Shown piece by piece: positions 35,248-44,604 of a stretch of DNA of 64,000 nucleotides. Position numbers and translations under genes: made by a program. The DNA is taken from positions 90,845 through 154,844 of the forward strand of contig NZ_AJLN01000063.1 of NCBI RefSeq assembly GCF_000317285.1, given 5' to 3'. This stretch comes from Chlorogloeopsis fritschii PCC 6912. Its GTDB lineage: Bacteria > Cyanobacteriota > Cyanobacteriia > Cyanobacteriales > Nostocaceae. Every line of letters begins with the position of its first letter. The first letter of the stretch is position 1. A model generated the notes under the pieces. That model searched no databases. It had not been told where the DNA came from and saw only the letters and a program-made list of their open reading frames with translations.

Positions 35248-36003
35248 CTAAGTTGCCCGATCGCTAGGTGGTATTTGTTCGGGAGGAACTTCTGCTGGTG
35301 GAGCTAGTTCAGCATCGGGAGCAATTTCTTCAAGCGGAATTTGTTCTAAATTTTCTACAACTTCCTGCGCCTCGGCAGCAGCTTCTTGCGCAGCCTCTAC
35401 CAATTCGGGAGATGGGGGATGGGGTGGAATTGCTTCGGGTACAGTCTCGGTTTTGGCTTCTGTTTGTGTAGGTGCGATCGCTTCTGCTGATTGTTCTGTC
35501 GTCGAAGTGCGATTGTCAACAACCTCAACAGCAGGTTTTTCTGTGGTTGGGGCGATCGCTTCTTTAATTGTCGTTTCAGGTGCCTTTTTAGCTGTAGTCT
35601 TTTGGAATCGACCTTGCAAACCAGAAATAACGCCGCTCAAACTATTTTGTACTTGGCCGAGTCGTTCCTGCAAAGACGATAATTTACTCACCTGCTCTTC
35701 AATAGTTGTCTGTACTTCCTGGGTAGTGGGTACTGGAGTTTGTTGTACCTTAGGCGTCAACTGGCGGCGTAGTGAAAGCGTTTGCCAACCAAACCAAACC
35801 AAAAGTGCAACACTAGCCGCGTGTCCTAATAAAAGCCATCCTGATAAGCGTGGTGCAAACACCCATAACATTAAGGCGTAAAACAACCCTACACCGCTCC
35901 AGATAAAATCATTTTTGCGATGTATTTCTGGAAAAAAGAAAGCAGCCATGTAAATCGCAATACTACCAAAACCAACTACCAGCGCCAGGATATATGCCAG
36001 CAT
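35248..36003 (-). CDS. ycf66: Ycf66-family membrane protein
   Basis: 251 residues. The N-terminal ~85 residues carry three hydrophobic helices (ILALVVGFGSIAIYMAAFFF, FIWSGVGLFYALMLWVFAP, LLLGHAASVALLVWFGWQTL) matching the Ycf66 family found in cyanobacteria and some plastids. The rest is a long acidic, Pro/Glu-rich, disordered tail with a short coiled coil (VSKLSSLQERLGQVQNSL). It is a thylakoid or plasma membrane protein of unknown function. Confidence 0.88.
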   Translation of the reverse strand: MLAYILALVVGFGSIAIYMAAFFFPEIHRKNDFIWSGVGLFYALMLWVFAPRLSGWLLLGHAASVALLVWFGWQTLSLRRQLTPKVQQTPVPTTQEVQTTIEEQVSKLSSLQERLGQVQNSLSGVISGLQGRFQKTTAKKAPETTIKEAIAPTTEKPAVEVVDNRTSTTEQSAEAIAPTQTEAKTETVPEAIPPHPPSPELVEAAQEAAAEAQEVVENLEQIPLEEIAPDAELAPPAEVPPEQIPPSDRAT

Positions 36004-36140
36004 TTTCTGGTTACTCCTTTTACATAATCACTAACTAATTTTGCAAATTTTGCAAGACAATTGTTGATTTCAATACAAATTAAAATTTATTATCTGTGTC
36101 GGACGTGCATTTATAGTCTGTGAATTAACTCTTAATGTCT

Positions 36141-36180
36141 TCTTTAGGGGAGAAGCGAAAATCTCGGACTACCCTAAAGA
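36141..36180 (+). promoter_or_regulatory. Stem-loop in the gnd leader
   Basis: TCTTTAGGG (36141-36149) pairs perfectly with CCCTAAAGA (36172-36180), with an inner GAGA/TCTC pair. It lies 28 bp before the gnd ATG. It may be an mRNA leader structure or operator. Confidence 0.5.
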
Positions 36181-36208
36181 TAACTGGAAGAGTTAGCCAA
36201 AATCATTT

Positions 36209-37639
36209 ATGACACTACAAAGCTTCGGTGTGATTGGCTTGGCCGTGATGGGAGAAAATATCGCTCTGAACGTAGAGCGTAACGGCTTCCCAATCGCAGT
36301 TTATAATCGCTCCCGCGACAAAACCGATAAATTTATGGCGGAGCGTGCCGAGGGTAGGAACGTTAAAGCTGCTTATACCCTGGAAGATTTTGTCGCCTCT
36401 CTAGAACGTCCAAGAAGAATCCTGATCATGGTGCAAGCTGGTAAGCCAGTAGATGCAGTGATCGCTCAACTTAGACCCTTGCTTGATGAAGGCGATATCA
36501 TTATCGACGGTGGAAACTCTTGGTTTGAGGATACCGATCGCCGCACCCAAGAATTAGAACCTGCTGGTTTTCGTTTTATTGGTATGGGCGTCAGTGGCGG
36601 TGAAGAAGGAGCACTAAACGGCCCATCCTTGATGCCTGGAGGAACAGAAAGCTCTTACCAGTATCTGTCGCCAATTTTCAATAAAATTGCCGCTCAAGTC
36701 GATGATGGCCCTTGTGTAACCTATATTGGCCCTGGTGGTTCCGGTCACTATGTAAAAATGGTACACAACGGCATTGAGTACGGCGATATGCAACTAATTG
36801 CCGAAGCCTACGATTTGCTGAAAAACGCCGCTGGACTCGATCACAAGCAACTACACGAAGTTTTTGCTGAGTGGAACACCACCGACGAACTCAATTCATT
36901 TTTGATTGAGATTACTGCCAATATCTTCCCCTACATTGACCCAGACACAAGTTTACCTTTGGTTGAGTTAATTGTAGACTCAGCAGGACAAAAGGGAACC
37001 GGACGCTGGACAGTACAGACTGCGTTGGAATTGGGAGTTTCGATCCCCACAATCACCGCAGCAGTAAATGCCCGAATTATTTCTTCTTACAAACAAGAAC
37101 GGGTAGCAGCATCCAAGGTACTGACAGGCCCTAGCGGCAAGTATAGCGGCTCAACCAAGGACTTTATCAATATGGTGCGTGATGCCCTATATTGCTCTAA
37201 AATCTGTTCTTATGCTCAAGGCATGGCACTTCTGTCTAAAGCTTCACAAACCTATAACTGGAATTTGAAGCTAGGTGAATTGGCACGGATTTGGAAGGGC
37301 GGTTGTATTATTCGTGCTGGATTCTTGAACAAAATCAAGAAAGCTTTCAATGAAGATCCAGCCCTGCCTAACCTTTTATTAGCTCCCGAATTTAAGCAAA
37401 CAATTCTCGACAGACAAACAGCTTGGCGCGAAGTGTTGGCAACCGCAGCAAAATTGGGAATTCCCGTGCCAGCATTTAGTGCATCTTTAGATTACTTTGA
37501 TAGCTATCGCCGCGATCGCTTGCCTCAAAATCTCACCCAAGCACAACGCGATTACTTTGGAGCACATACCTACGAACGGCTCGACAAACCAGGAACTTTC
37601 CACACCGAGTGGGTACCTGTGACTGAAAAATCAAAGTAA
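36209..37639 (+). CDS. gnd: 6-phosphogluconate dehydrogenase (decarboxylating)
   Basis: NADP-binding GLAVMGENIALNVERNGF, NRSRDKT, GMGVSGGEEGALNGPSLMPG, catalytic Lys in GSGHYVKMVHNGIEYGDMQ, and the C-terminal domain ending AHTYERLDKPGTFHTEW. It makes NADPH, ribulose-5-phosphate and CO2 in the oxidative pentose phosphate pathway, the main dark carbon route in cyanobacteria and heterocysts. Length 476 is standard. A strong terminator follows at 37670-37708. Confidence 0.97.
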   Translation: MTLQSFGVIGLAVMGENIALNVERNGFPIAVYNRSRDKTDKFMAERAEGRNVKAAYTLEDFVASLERPRRILIMVQAGKPVDAVIAQLRPLLDEGDIIIDGGNSWFEDTDRRTQELEPAGFRFIGMGVSGGEEGALNGPSLMPGGTESSYQYLSPIFNKIAAQVDDGPCVTYIGPGGSGHYVKMVHNGIEYGDMQLIAEAYDLLKNAAGLDHKQLHEVFAEWNTTDELNSFLIEITANIFPYIDPDTSLPLVELIVDSAGQKGTGRWTVQTALELGVSIPTITAAVNARIISSYKQERVAASKVLTGPSGKYSGSTKDFINMVRDALYCSKICSYAQGMALLSKASQTYNWNLKLGELARIWKGGCIIRAGFLNKIKKAFNEDPALPNLLLAPEFKQTILDRQTAWREVLATAAKLGIPVPAFSASLDYFDSYRRDRLPQNLTQAQRDYFGAHTYERLDKPGTFHTEWVPVTEKSK

Positions 37640-37669
37640 ATTTTCATATCACTTCCGATTAGGAAGTTG

Positions 37670-37708
37670 AGAAAGTGATTCTGAGTTTTCAGAATCACTT
37701 TCTTTTTT
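37670..37708 (+). terminator. Rho-independent-type terminator of gnd
   Basis: GAAAGTGATTCTGA-gttt-TCAGAATCACTTTC, a 14-bp perfect stem followed by six T. Confidence 0.85.
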
Positions 37709-37749
37709 AAAGTTTAGTAAGTAAGTCAACACAAATAAACTAAAAACAT

Positions 37750-37783
37750 AGCTCCCCAACTTCTTAGAGAAGTCGGGAAGCTT
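37750..37783 (-). terminator. Stem-loop terminator of ilvE
   Basis: AGCTCCCCAACTTCT-tag-AGAAGTCGGGAAGCT is a near-perfect hairpin 20 bp after the ilvE stop on the minus strand. Confidence 0.6.
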
Positions 37784-37802
37784 ACATAATATTAATCGAT
37801 AA

Positions 37803-38714
37803 TTATATAGAAATCGGAAATACCCAATCGCGGTAATTAGGTTCTCGATTTTCTGTAATTGCTATGAGTTTTTCTCTAAGTTTTTCAGTAATAGGTCTAT
37901 GTTCTGGTAAATAATAATTTTCAATTCTTTTCACAGGAACAACTTTAGCTGCTGTACCACTGAGAAAAACTTCATCCGCAATCAAAAGTTCAGATTTATC
38001 CACAGCTCTTTCTTGAATGGGGATACCTAAATCTTGAGCAATTGTTAAAACACTATCTCTAGTAATTCCTTCGAGAATATCGTGTTCAAATCCAGGAGTA
38101 ATTATTTTTCCATTCCTGACAATAAAAATATTCATACCAGAGGCTTCGCTGACTTTCCCCTGAGAATTCATTAAAATTGCTTCATCAAAACCAGACTCAA
38201 CAGCTTCTGTTTTAGCAAGAGAAGAAGTAATATAAGCTCCACTAATTTTCCCTCGGAGCGGAAAACTAACATCCTCTTGTCTACACCACGAGCTGATACG
38301 GCAACTGACTCCTTCTGGAGATAAATAATCGCCTAATTCTAATCCATAAATAGCAAAACTTTTCTCAATATTGTGTAGTCTGGGGGCAATACCCAAATCA
38401 GAAGTAAATATAAACGGTCTAATATAGAAAGAAGTATTGGGCTGATTTTTTTTAACAAAGTCAACTATAATTTCTTGGATTTTCTCTGGTGGCAAGTTGT
38501 AATGCAAGAACTTAGCACTTTGACTTAATCTTTGACAGTGACGATCTAATCTAAACAGCAAAATTTGTGTAGAATCTTGTGGATCTGGAATACCGCGCAA
38601 TCCACCAAAAGCACCAGTTCCATAGTGCAAAGCATGGGTAGCAATAGAAAGCGTTGCTTCTGCGAAAGGAACAAATTTGTTTTGAAAGTAAGCGTATGGC
38701 AGAAAATTGTACAT
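37803..38714 (-). CDS. ilvE: Branched-chain amino acid aminotransferase
   Basis: A fold-type IV PLP aminotransferase. HALHYGTGAFGGLRG is the family N-terminal signature; K in KISGAYITSSLAKTEA region and the motif EASGMNIFIVRNG, then ITRDSVLTIAQDLGI and ADEVFLSGTAAKVVPV complete it. It exchanges amino groups between glutamate and Leu/Ile/Val keto acids. 303 residues, normal length. It is convergent with gnd. D-amino acid aminotransferase activity cannot be fully excluded. Confidence 0.92.
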   Translation of the reverse strand: MYNFLPYAYFQNKFVPFAEATLSIATHALHYGTGAFGGLRGIPDPQDSTQILLFRLDRHCQRLSQSAKFLHYNLPPEKIQEIIVDFVKKNQPNTSFYIRPFIFTSDLGIAPRLHNIEKSFAIYGLELGDYLSPEGVSCRISSWCRQEDVSFPLRGKISGAYITSSLAKTEAVESGFDEAILMNSQGKVSEASGMNIFIVRNGKIITPGFEHDILEGITRDSVLTIAQDLGIPIQERAVDKSELLIADEVFLSGTAAKVVPVKRIENYYLPEHRPITEKLREKLIAITENREPNYRDWVFPISI

Positions 38715-38828
38715 GAGAATATTGACAGGTGATTTTTTGGCTATGTTGAGGATTTTGTAATTTTAGTTAGTCAATCAAGAAATTTTAGATTTGAGATTAG
38801 CTAAATCAAAAATCTAAAATTACAATGA

Positions 38829-39578
38829 TTAATCAAGTAACCACATTTGAGAAGAGTTATCAGTAGATTCTTCAGGTTGTTTGAGTGGTAACTTTTCTAT
38901 ATGACGATAGGATTTTCTGTAGGTGAGTGGTGCAATGCTTTCTTTTTCCTTTTTCTTCTTAGTCTGATTTTCTTTTTCTTGTTTCAAATTGTTAAGTTCT
39001 TCTGTCAGCTTAGAGTTTGCTTCTGCAAGTTGCAAAGCTGCTTGTTTGGCTTCGTAAAGCTCTTTGGAGAAACGCTCTGTTAATGTTGTTTTTTCAGATA
39101 AGGCTGATTGTAATTCACTAATTTGCTGTTGTAGCGATTCTTCTTTCTGGCGTGCTTTTTCCTGTGATTTTTCTAAAGCAGCTTTTTCAGATAAAGCTGA
39201 TTGTAATTCACTAATTTGCTGTTGTAACGATTCTTCTTTATGACGTGCTTTTTCCTGTGATTTTTCTAAAGCAGCTTTTTCAGATAAGGCTGATTGTAAT
39301 TCACTAATTTGCTGTTGTAGTGATTCTTCTTTATGACGTGCCTGTTCCCGTACTTTTTCTAAATCTGCTTGCAGTTTTTTAACAGTAGCTTCTACATCTA
39401 CTTGATTTGAAGATGACACCTTATCTTCTTTTTGGGTAGAAGATGCTTCTGTTGTTGAAGTACTTTCTTCCTTAATTTCTTGGGCAGTAACATCAATCAC
39501 GATTTCGCCTTCTGTTGAGGGAATATTTTGTGCTTTTTCTTGTAGCACGTCGGATACAGATGGACGTTTCCTGGGCAT
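38829..39578 (-). CDS. Coiled-coil protein with 31-residue tandem repeats, partner of ParA
   Basis: 249 residues beginning MPRKRPSVSDVLQEKAQ at ATG 39578 (GGAGG upstream); the in-frame TTG at 39596 would overlap the ParA gene and is unlikely. The centre has two complete and one partial tandem copies of a 31-residue coiled-coil unit (KEESLQQQISELQSALSE), nearly identical at DNA level (93-bp period, about 39090-39345). The tail is basic then ends SSQMWLLD. It starts 5 bp after the ParA stop. It may be the adaptor or cargo partner of the ParA ATPase; no ParB or McdB homology is obvious. Confidence 0.75.
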   Translation of the reverse strand: MPRKRPSVSDVLQEKAQNIPSTEGEIVIDVTAQEIKEESTSTTEASSTQKEDKVSSSNQVDVEATVKKLQADLEKVREQARHKEESLQQQISELQSALSEKAALEKSQEKARHKEESLQQQISELQSALSEKAALEKSQEKARQKEESLQQQISELQSALSEKTTLTERFSKELYEAKQAALQLAEANSKLTEELNNLKQEKENQTKKKKEKESIAPLTYRKSYRHIEKLPLKQPEESTDNSSQMWLLD

Positions 39579-39583
39579 GATCT

Positions 39584-40216
39584 CTATTTCCTCCAATCAC
39601 GTTGTAATTCATCAGCTACGCGGCGATAGTCTGATTGTGCCTCCCGTGCATTTTTTCCTCGCCATTGAGTAATTGCCACACCTTCTAACACTGCTCTTTC
39701 GTGAGCTTTATAAGCACGAATAAAGGCATTACAAGCGGGAATCCCTAGTTGCATGAGCGTATTTTGTGCTTCCAGTGCTTCCCCCAAACTCCGCGTATCT
39801 ACTTTAGTAAGAAGCACCCTGTGAGGAATTCCCGCAGGGGTTACTGCTTCTTTTACAGTGTCGATTAATACAGCTAAATCCATTGGTGCTGGCGGTGTGG
39901 GCAACACTAAATAGTCTGCGATCGCTACTACTGCCGCCAATGCTTGAGAGTGTAACGCTGGAGGCGTATCGACCACCACTAAACTGTATCCTTCTATCTT
40001 ACGCAAATCAGCTAAAAGTTTGGGATCTGTGATTTGAGATAAGTCAAATCCCATCGCTTTTGGATTGCGCCCAAACCACCAATTAGCAGAACCTTGAACA
40101 TCTGCATCTACCAGAAGTACCTTTTTTTCTTCTGCAAAAATAGCAGCCAGATTAACTGCGGTAGTTGTTTTTCCAACTCCACCTTTGCCGTTGAGGATAG
40201 CGATAATTCTTGGCAC
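39584..40216 (-). CDS. ParA/MinD-type ATPase (orphan)
   Basis: 210 residues, GTG start. The deviant Walker [16 protein letters not shown] keeps the signature lysine; switch I/A' is [12 protein letters not shown], Walker B region VVVDTPPA. Compact ParA proteins lacking the N-terminal HTH of plasmid ParA position cargoes (carboxysomes, chemoreceptors, plasmids) on the nucleoid or membrane. No parB gene or parS-like array is adjacent; the only partner is the coiled-coil gene directly downstream. Its cargo is unknown. Confidence 0.9.
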   Translation of the reverse strand: MPRIIAILNGKGGVGKTTTAVNLAAIFAEEKKVLLVDADVQGSANWWFGRNPKAMGFDLSQITDPKLLADLRKIEGYSLVVVDTPPALHSQALAAVVAIADYLVLPTPPAPMDLAVLIDTVKEAVTPAGIPHRVLLTKVDTRSLGEALEAQNTLMQLGIPACNAFIRAYKAHERAVLEGVAITQWRGKNAREAQSDYRRVADELQRDWRK

Positions 40217-40325
40217 AGATTCTTTCCGACGCTGACTTCACCGAATATACCGCGTTATGTGACACGAAGAGTATAGGAAATCGTCACAATAGAATAATTC
40301 AGAAGCGCTAAAAACATAAGCGACT

Positions 40326-41735
40326 ATGACAGCAATTAATAGCTTTCCTGATGGCCCCAGTATGCCAATTTTTCTGCGGCGGGTAAAATTTTTTCTGCAG
40401 CCTTTGCGATACGTCGAAGATTTTGCCAAAGCCTATGGAGATGCTTTCACTCTTTGGGGGCCTAGTAAAGAGAACGCTCTTGTCCACTTCAGCCATCCTC
40501 AAGCACTAGAGCAGATTTTTACCGCAGATCCGAGTCATTTTGAGGTTGGTAGAGGAAACCGAATTTTACGATTTTTGGTTGGTGATTATTCTTTGATTTT
40601 ACTGGATGGAGAGCGTCACCAGCGTCAACGTCAATTATTAGCACCTCCTTTTCATGGCGATGTTTCACGACAAGCCCCTTCGGGTTTACGTATGCGTGCT
40701 TATGGTGAAACAATCTGTAAAATAGCCCAACAAGTAAGTCATGAATGGCAGATTGGTAAACCCTTCAATATTCGTGCTTCAATGCAAGAAATTACTCTCC
40801 GCGTGATTTTACGGGTAGTATTTGGCTTAGATGAGGGACAGCGTTTAGAAGAACTGCGAAAATTAATTACTTCTTTGCTGGAGTTAATTGGTTCTCCCTT
40901 AATGTCCGCTAGCTTCTTTTTCAGTTTTCTACAAACAGATTTCGGTGCTTGGAGTCTGTGGGGACGAATGCAAAAGTTAAGGCAACAAATTGATGAATTA
41001 ATTTATGCTTTAATTCGAGAACGTCGGGCAGAATCTGGACAAAATCGCCAAGATATCCTCAATTTATTGATGTCTGCCCGTGATGAAAGCGGAAAACCAA
41101 TGTCAGACGAAGAATTACGCGATGAATTAATGACTTTGCTCACAGCAGGACATGAAACCACTGCTTCCGCATTGACTTGGGCATTTTACTGGGTTGCCTA
41201 TTTACCAGAGGTACGAGAAAAATTGCTAACGGAACTAGACACACTAGACGATCCACAAGATCCGAGTGCGATCGCTAAATTGCCCTACCTCACAGCGGTT
41301 TGCCAAGAAACTCTACGCATCTACCCAATTATCATGAGTGCTTTCTTTAGGGTGGTTAAATCCCCCATCGAAATTATGGGTTACAAACTGCCAGCAGGAA
41401 CGGCAATTGCTCCCAATATTTACTTAGCCCACCATCGCGAACAAGTATACCCACAGCCTCAAAAATTTAAACCAGAACGGTTTTTAGAACGGCAATTTTC
41501 CCCTTATGAATTTTTACCCTTTGGTGGCGGAAATCGTCGTTGTATAGGGATGGCATTTGCTATGTATGAAATGAAACTTGTATTAGCGACTATTTTGTCT
41601 AGCTTTCAAGTGTCTCTAGTTCACAAACGCTCTGTGCGCCCAGTACGACGTGGTTTGACTTTAGCTGCACCAGCAGGAATGCAGATGGTGGCAACACCTT
41701 TGGCAAAGCGTGTAAGCAAGGCAGCACTTGTTTAA
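40326..41735 (+). CDS. Cytochrome P450, CYP110-like
   Basis: 469 residues. The I-helix oxygen-activation motif is AGHETTASALTWAF, the ExxR is ETLRIYP, and the heme-binding loop FLPFGGGNRRCIGMAFA contains C406. The N-terminal pattern (SFPDGPSMPIFLRRVKFFLQ) fits the CYP110 family, restricted to filamentous cyanobacteria and thought to hydroxylate fatty acids, alkanes or terpenes. No N-terminal membrane anchor is seen. It is a single gene, divergent from the ParA gene. Confidence 0.92.
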   Translation: MTAINSFPDGPSMPIFLRRVKFFLQPLRYVEDFAKAYGDAFTLWGPSKENALVHFSHPQALEQIFTADPSHFEVGRGNRILRFLVGDYSLILLDGERHQRQRQLLAPPFHGDVSRQAPSGLRMRAYGETICKIAQQVSHEWQIGKPFNIRASMQEITLRVILRVVFGLDEGQRLEELRKLITSLLELIGSPLMSASFFFSFLQTDFGAWSLWGRMQKLRQQIDELIYALIRERRAESGQNRQDILNLLMSARDESGKPMSDEELRDELMTLLTAGHETTASALTWAFYWVAYLPEVREKLLTELDTLDDPQDPSAIAKLPYLTAVCQETLRIYPIIMSAFFRVVKSPIEIMGYKLPAGTAIAPNIYLAHHREQVYPQPQKFKPERFLERQFSPYEFLPFGGGNRRCIGMAFAMYEMKLVLATILSSFQVSLVHKRSVRPVRRGLTLAAPAGMQMVATPLAKRVSKAALV

Positions 41736-42029
41736 GCAATTAGGGTGGACGCTATCCACCCTTGTATATTAAAAGATATTTGGTTAAATAACCCTTGCTG
41801 AACAACGTATACCTAATTGATTAAAAAAACTTCTTTGATTATATAGAATTATCGCTTCATCATAATTTTTACTTCCAAATCTTTAATTAATAAAATTTCA
41901 AGATTAAGAAAAAATTATTAAGAAATTCCTCGGATTTAAAATCTGTATTTATCAGATATGGTTGTAATGATTTTATTATTCTTTGATTCACAAAGATATA
42001 AATAGTTGTTTTCAACCAAAATAGTAAAT

Positions 42030-43496
42030 ATGACAGGGAATATATTCAATCATGTTAAACTTCTAAATTCTAACTTCCAAACTGAACAGAGATATGGTTA
42101 CTCATACTGCCCTCTAAATGGAAAAGTTACAGAACAAAAACTAAGTTTAAATTCTGTTTTACACGAGTTAACTGGCTGGGAAGTTTACATAGAATTTAAT
42201 AGTCCAGTTGAAGAATTATTTAAATTATTTGAACAAGAAAATTTACTACCAGGAATTCTCTTAGTTCAAAATCAGCATTACGTAGGAATGATTTCACGGC
42301 AGAAATTTTATGAGTATATGAGCCGACCGTATAGTTTGGGATTATTTTCTCATAAACCTATTGAAAAACTTTACAATTGGCTACAACCAGAAAGTCTTGT
42401 ACTCTCTGAAAATACAACGATTGTAGAAGCGACTCAGATTGCACTACAACGCTCCTTTGAACTTGTCTATGAGCCGATTGTAGTGGCAGTAGAATCGGGG
42501 CAAAATCGACTCATTGATTTTCACCAGTTACTTCTAGCTCATTCTCAAATTCATGTCTTAACACTTGCTCAATTACAGCAGGCCACAGAACAATCTCACA
42601 TCGCCACAACAAATTTACGTCTACTTCAGGACAATCACACACAATTGGTACAAAATGAAAAAATGGTTGCCTTGGGAAAACTTGTTGCTGGTATTGCCCA
42701 CGAAATTAATAACCCCATTAACTTTGTAGCTGGTAATTTAGATTATGCCACTTCTTACATTCAAGATTTACTTGTACTTATCAACCTTTACCAAAAGCAC
42801 TATCCCCAACCAAAAATAGAAATTCAAAATTTAATTGATAAAATTGATTTAGACTTTTTAACTACAGATTTACCCAAAATTTTGATTTCCATGAAGGCAG
42901 GCAGTCAACGTATTGAAGAAATTGTTTGCTCTTTGCGAAATTTTTCTCGTTTAGATGAAGCCCAGAAAAAAGAAGTTAATATTCATGAAGGTATTGATAG
43001 TACTTTATTAATTCTACAACATCGCCTCAAAAAAAACCTTAATCGTGAGAGTATCACTGTTATCAAAGAATATGGAAATATCCCTTTGATTGATTGTTAT
43101 GCTGGGCAGCTAAATCAAGTTTTTATGAATATTTTGAGTAATGCTATTGATGCCCTAGAAGAAAAATTGGAACAAAGGTACTCAAAGCCAAGTAAAGAAC
43201 AAATTCAAGATCCTAATGTTAGTTTGCCTGATTTGACGCTCCGCATCTCCACCGAAATTTTGAATACTGATTATGTGGAAATAAGGATTGCAGACAATGG
43301 TCTAGGTATCACAGAAGACATTAGACAGCGAATATTCGATCCTTTTTTTACGACCAAGCCTGTTGGGCAAGGAACTGGATTAGGACTATCCATTAGCTAT
43401 CAAATAGTTGTAGAAAAACATAGTGGTATTTTAGAATGTGTCTCTACTCCTGGGAAAGGAACTGAGTTTATTATCAAAATTCCAGTTAGCATTTGA
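42030..43496 (+). CDS. Histidine kinase with N-terminal CBS-like sensor
   Basis: About 488 residues from ATG 42030 (an in-frame TTG at 42006 is also possible). Residues ~55-180 resemble a tandem CBS module (SPVEELFKLFEQENLLPGI, LLVQNQHYVGMISRQKFYEY, then ENTTIVEATQIALQRS). A coiled coil precedes HisKA with H232 (counted from 42006) in AGIAHEINNPINF, followed by HATPase N box (NILSNAIDALEE), DNGLGI, and GTGLGLSISYQIV. A cytoplasmic sensor, possibly of nucleotides. No response regulator is adjacent; the next gene is a nucleotidyltransferase. Confidence 0.88.
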   Translation: MTGNIFNHVKLLNSNFQTEQRYGYSYCPLNGKVTEQKLSLNSVLHELTGWEVYIEFNSPVEELFKLFEQENLLPGILLVQNQHYVGMISRQKFYEYMSRPYSLGLFSHKPIEKLYNWLQPESLVLSENTTIVEATQIALQRSFELVYEPIVVAVESGQNRLIDFHQLLLAHSQIHVLTLAQLQQATEQSHIATTNLRLLQDNHTQLVQNEKMVALGKLVAGIAHEINNPINFVAGNLDYATSYIQDLLVLINLYQKHYPQPKIEIQNLIDKIDLDFLTTDLPKILISMKAGSQRIEEIVCSLRNFSRLDEAQKKEVNIHEGIDSTLLILQHRLKKNLNRESITVIKEYGNIPLIDCYAGQLNQVFMNILSNAIDALEEKLEQRYSKPSKEQIQDPNVSLPDLTLRISTEILNTDYVEIRIADNGLGITEDIRQRIFDPFFTTKPVGQGTGLGLSISYQIVVEKHSGILECVSTPGKGTEFIIKIPVSI

Positions 43497-43531
43497 AATT
43501 ATAAGTGACTCTGTTTTTTTTAGATTTCACC

Positions 43532-44308
43532 ATGAGAGACAAAATTTTACAAGTTCTTATTAGGGAATTACAGTCACAAGATTTTGTTCTAGCATTCTGG
43601 CAAGGTGGTTCGGCTGCACACGGATATACAGATGAGTGGTCTGATATTGATATCGAGGTGATTGTTGAAGACAATTATGTTGAAGAAACCTTCCAAATTG
43701 TTGAAGCAGCTTTGCAAACCATTTCAGAAATTAGCTTGAAGTATAGAGTACCTGAACCTACATGGCACGGTCATTCGCAATGTTTTTACCAATTAGCTGG
43801 AGTTAGTCCTTTTTTGGTTATAGATTTTGCTGTCATGAAGCGCAGTAGCCGCAATGATTTTTTAGATGTAGAACGACATGGTAATCCAGTAATTGCTTTT
43901 GATAAAGCTAATCTTGTTGTGCCAACTCATTTAGATACAACAGAGCATTTTGCAAAAATGAAAGAGAGATTTGTCTCTTTAAAAACGACTTTTAATTTTA
44001 GACAATTATTTGTTCAAAAAGAGATTTTGCGCGGACATTTTGCGGAAGCTGTGGCTAAGTACCACAATTACACCCTCAATCCTTTAATAGAACTTTTGGG
44101 AATGTTGTATCGACCATATCGATATGACTTTATGCTTCTTAAATATTTTAACCGAGATTTTCCGCCAGAAGTTGTAGCGCGTGTAGATGCGCTCTATTCA
44201 ATAAGAGATTTAAATGAATTAGCAAAAAAACATCAATTAGCAGAGGAAATGTTTGTAGAAACTTTGTCGCATTTGGAAGAGACGTTTCAAAATCAGCGTA
44301 GGTATTAG
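43532..44308 (+). CDS. Nucleotidyltransferase (aminoglycoside-adenylyltransferase-like)
   Basis: 258 residues from ATG 43532. WQGGSAAHGYTDEWSDIDIEV is the nucleotidyltransferase motif (GS, DxD); FLVIDFAVMK supplies the third carboxylate. The C-terminal half is helical (HFAEAVAKYHNYTLNPLIEL). It resembles a stand-alone adenylyltransferase rather than a MNT-HEPN toxin pair, because no small HEPN gene follows. The substrate is unknown. It starts 35 bp after the kinase stop, so it may be co-transcribed. Confidence 0.82.
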   Translation: MRDKILQVLIRELQSQDFVLAFWQGGSAAHGYTDEWSDIDIEVIVEDNYVEETFQIVEAALQTISEISLKYRVPEPTWHGHSQCFYQLAGVSPFLVIDFAVMKRSSRNDFLDVERHGNPVIAFDKANLVVPTHLDTTEHFAKMKERFVSLKTTFNFRQLFVQKEILRGHFAEAVAKYHNYTLNPLIELLGMLYRPYRYDFMLLKYFNRDFPPEVVARVDALYSIRDLNELAKKHQLAEEMFVETLSHLEETFQNQRRY

Positions 44309-44604
44309 AATTGAATGCAATACTCCTGATATTAGGCGTATTAGCAGCACTCTAAGCAAATTTTCAATTATCTAGTACTCATGGCAAATACAGAATCTAC
44401 ACTTCATGAGCTAATTAAAAGTAGGAGGTATCAAGCATAACAGTAATTGAGCACAGGGAGCTATAACCCTTATGGGCATTATATTTTAACCCCTGGTAGC
44501 TTAAATAATAAATTTGATTTAGCAACATCCTACAATTAAGGGGACTTGCACTGATTGCTTGGTCAGTTAAGAATAAATAGGGCAAAGCACGCGGGGAAAC
44601 AAAC

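Noticed and set aside
38829..40216. Plasmid partition locus
   Set aside because: There is no ParB, replication gene or parS array, and the surroundings are chromosomal housekeeping genes.
43532..44308. MNT-HEPN toxin-antitoxin system
   Set aside because: No small HEPN gene follows the nucleotidyltransferase; the protein is longer than MNT antitoxins.
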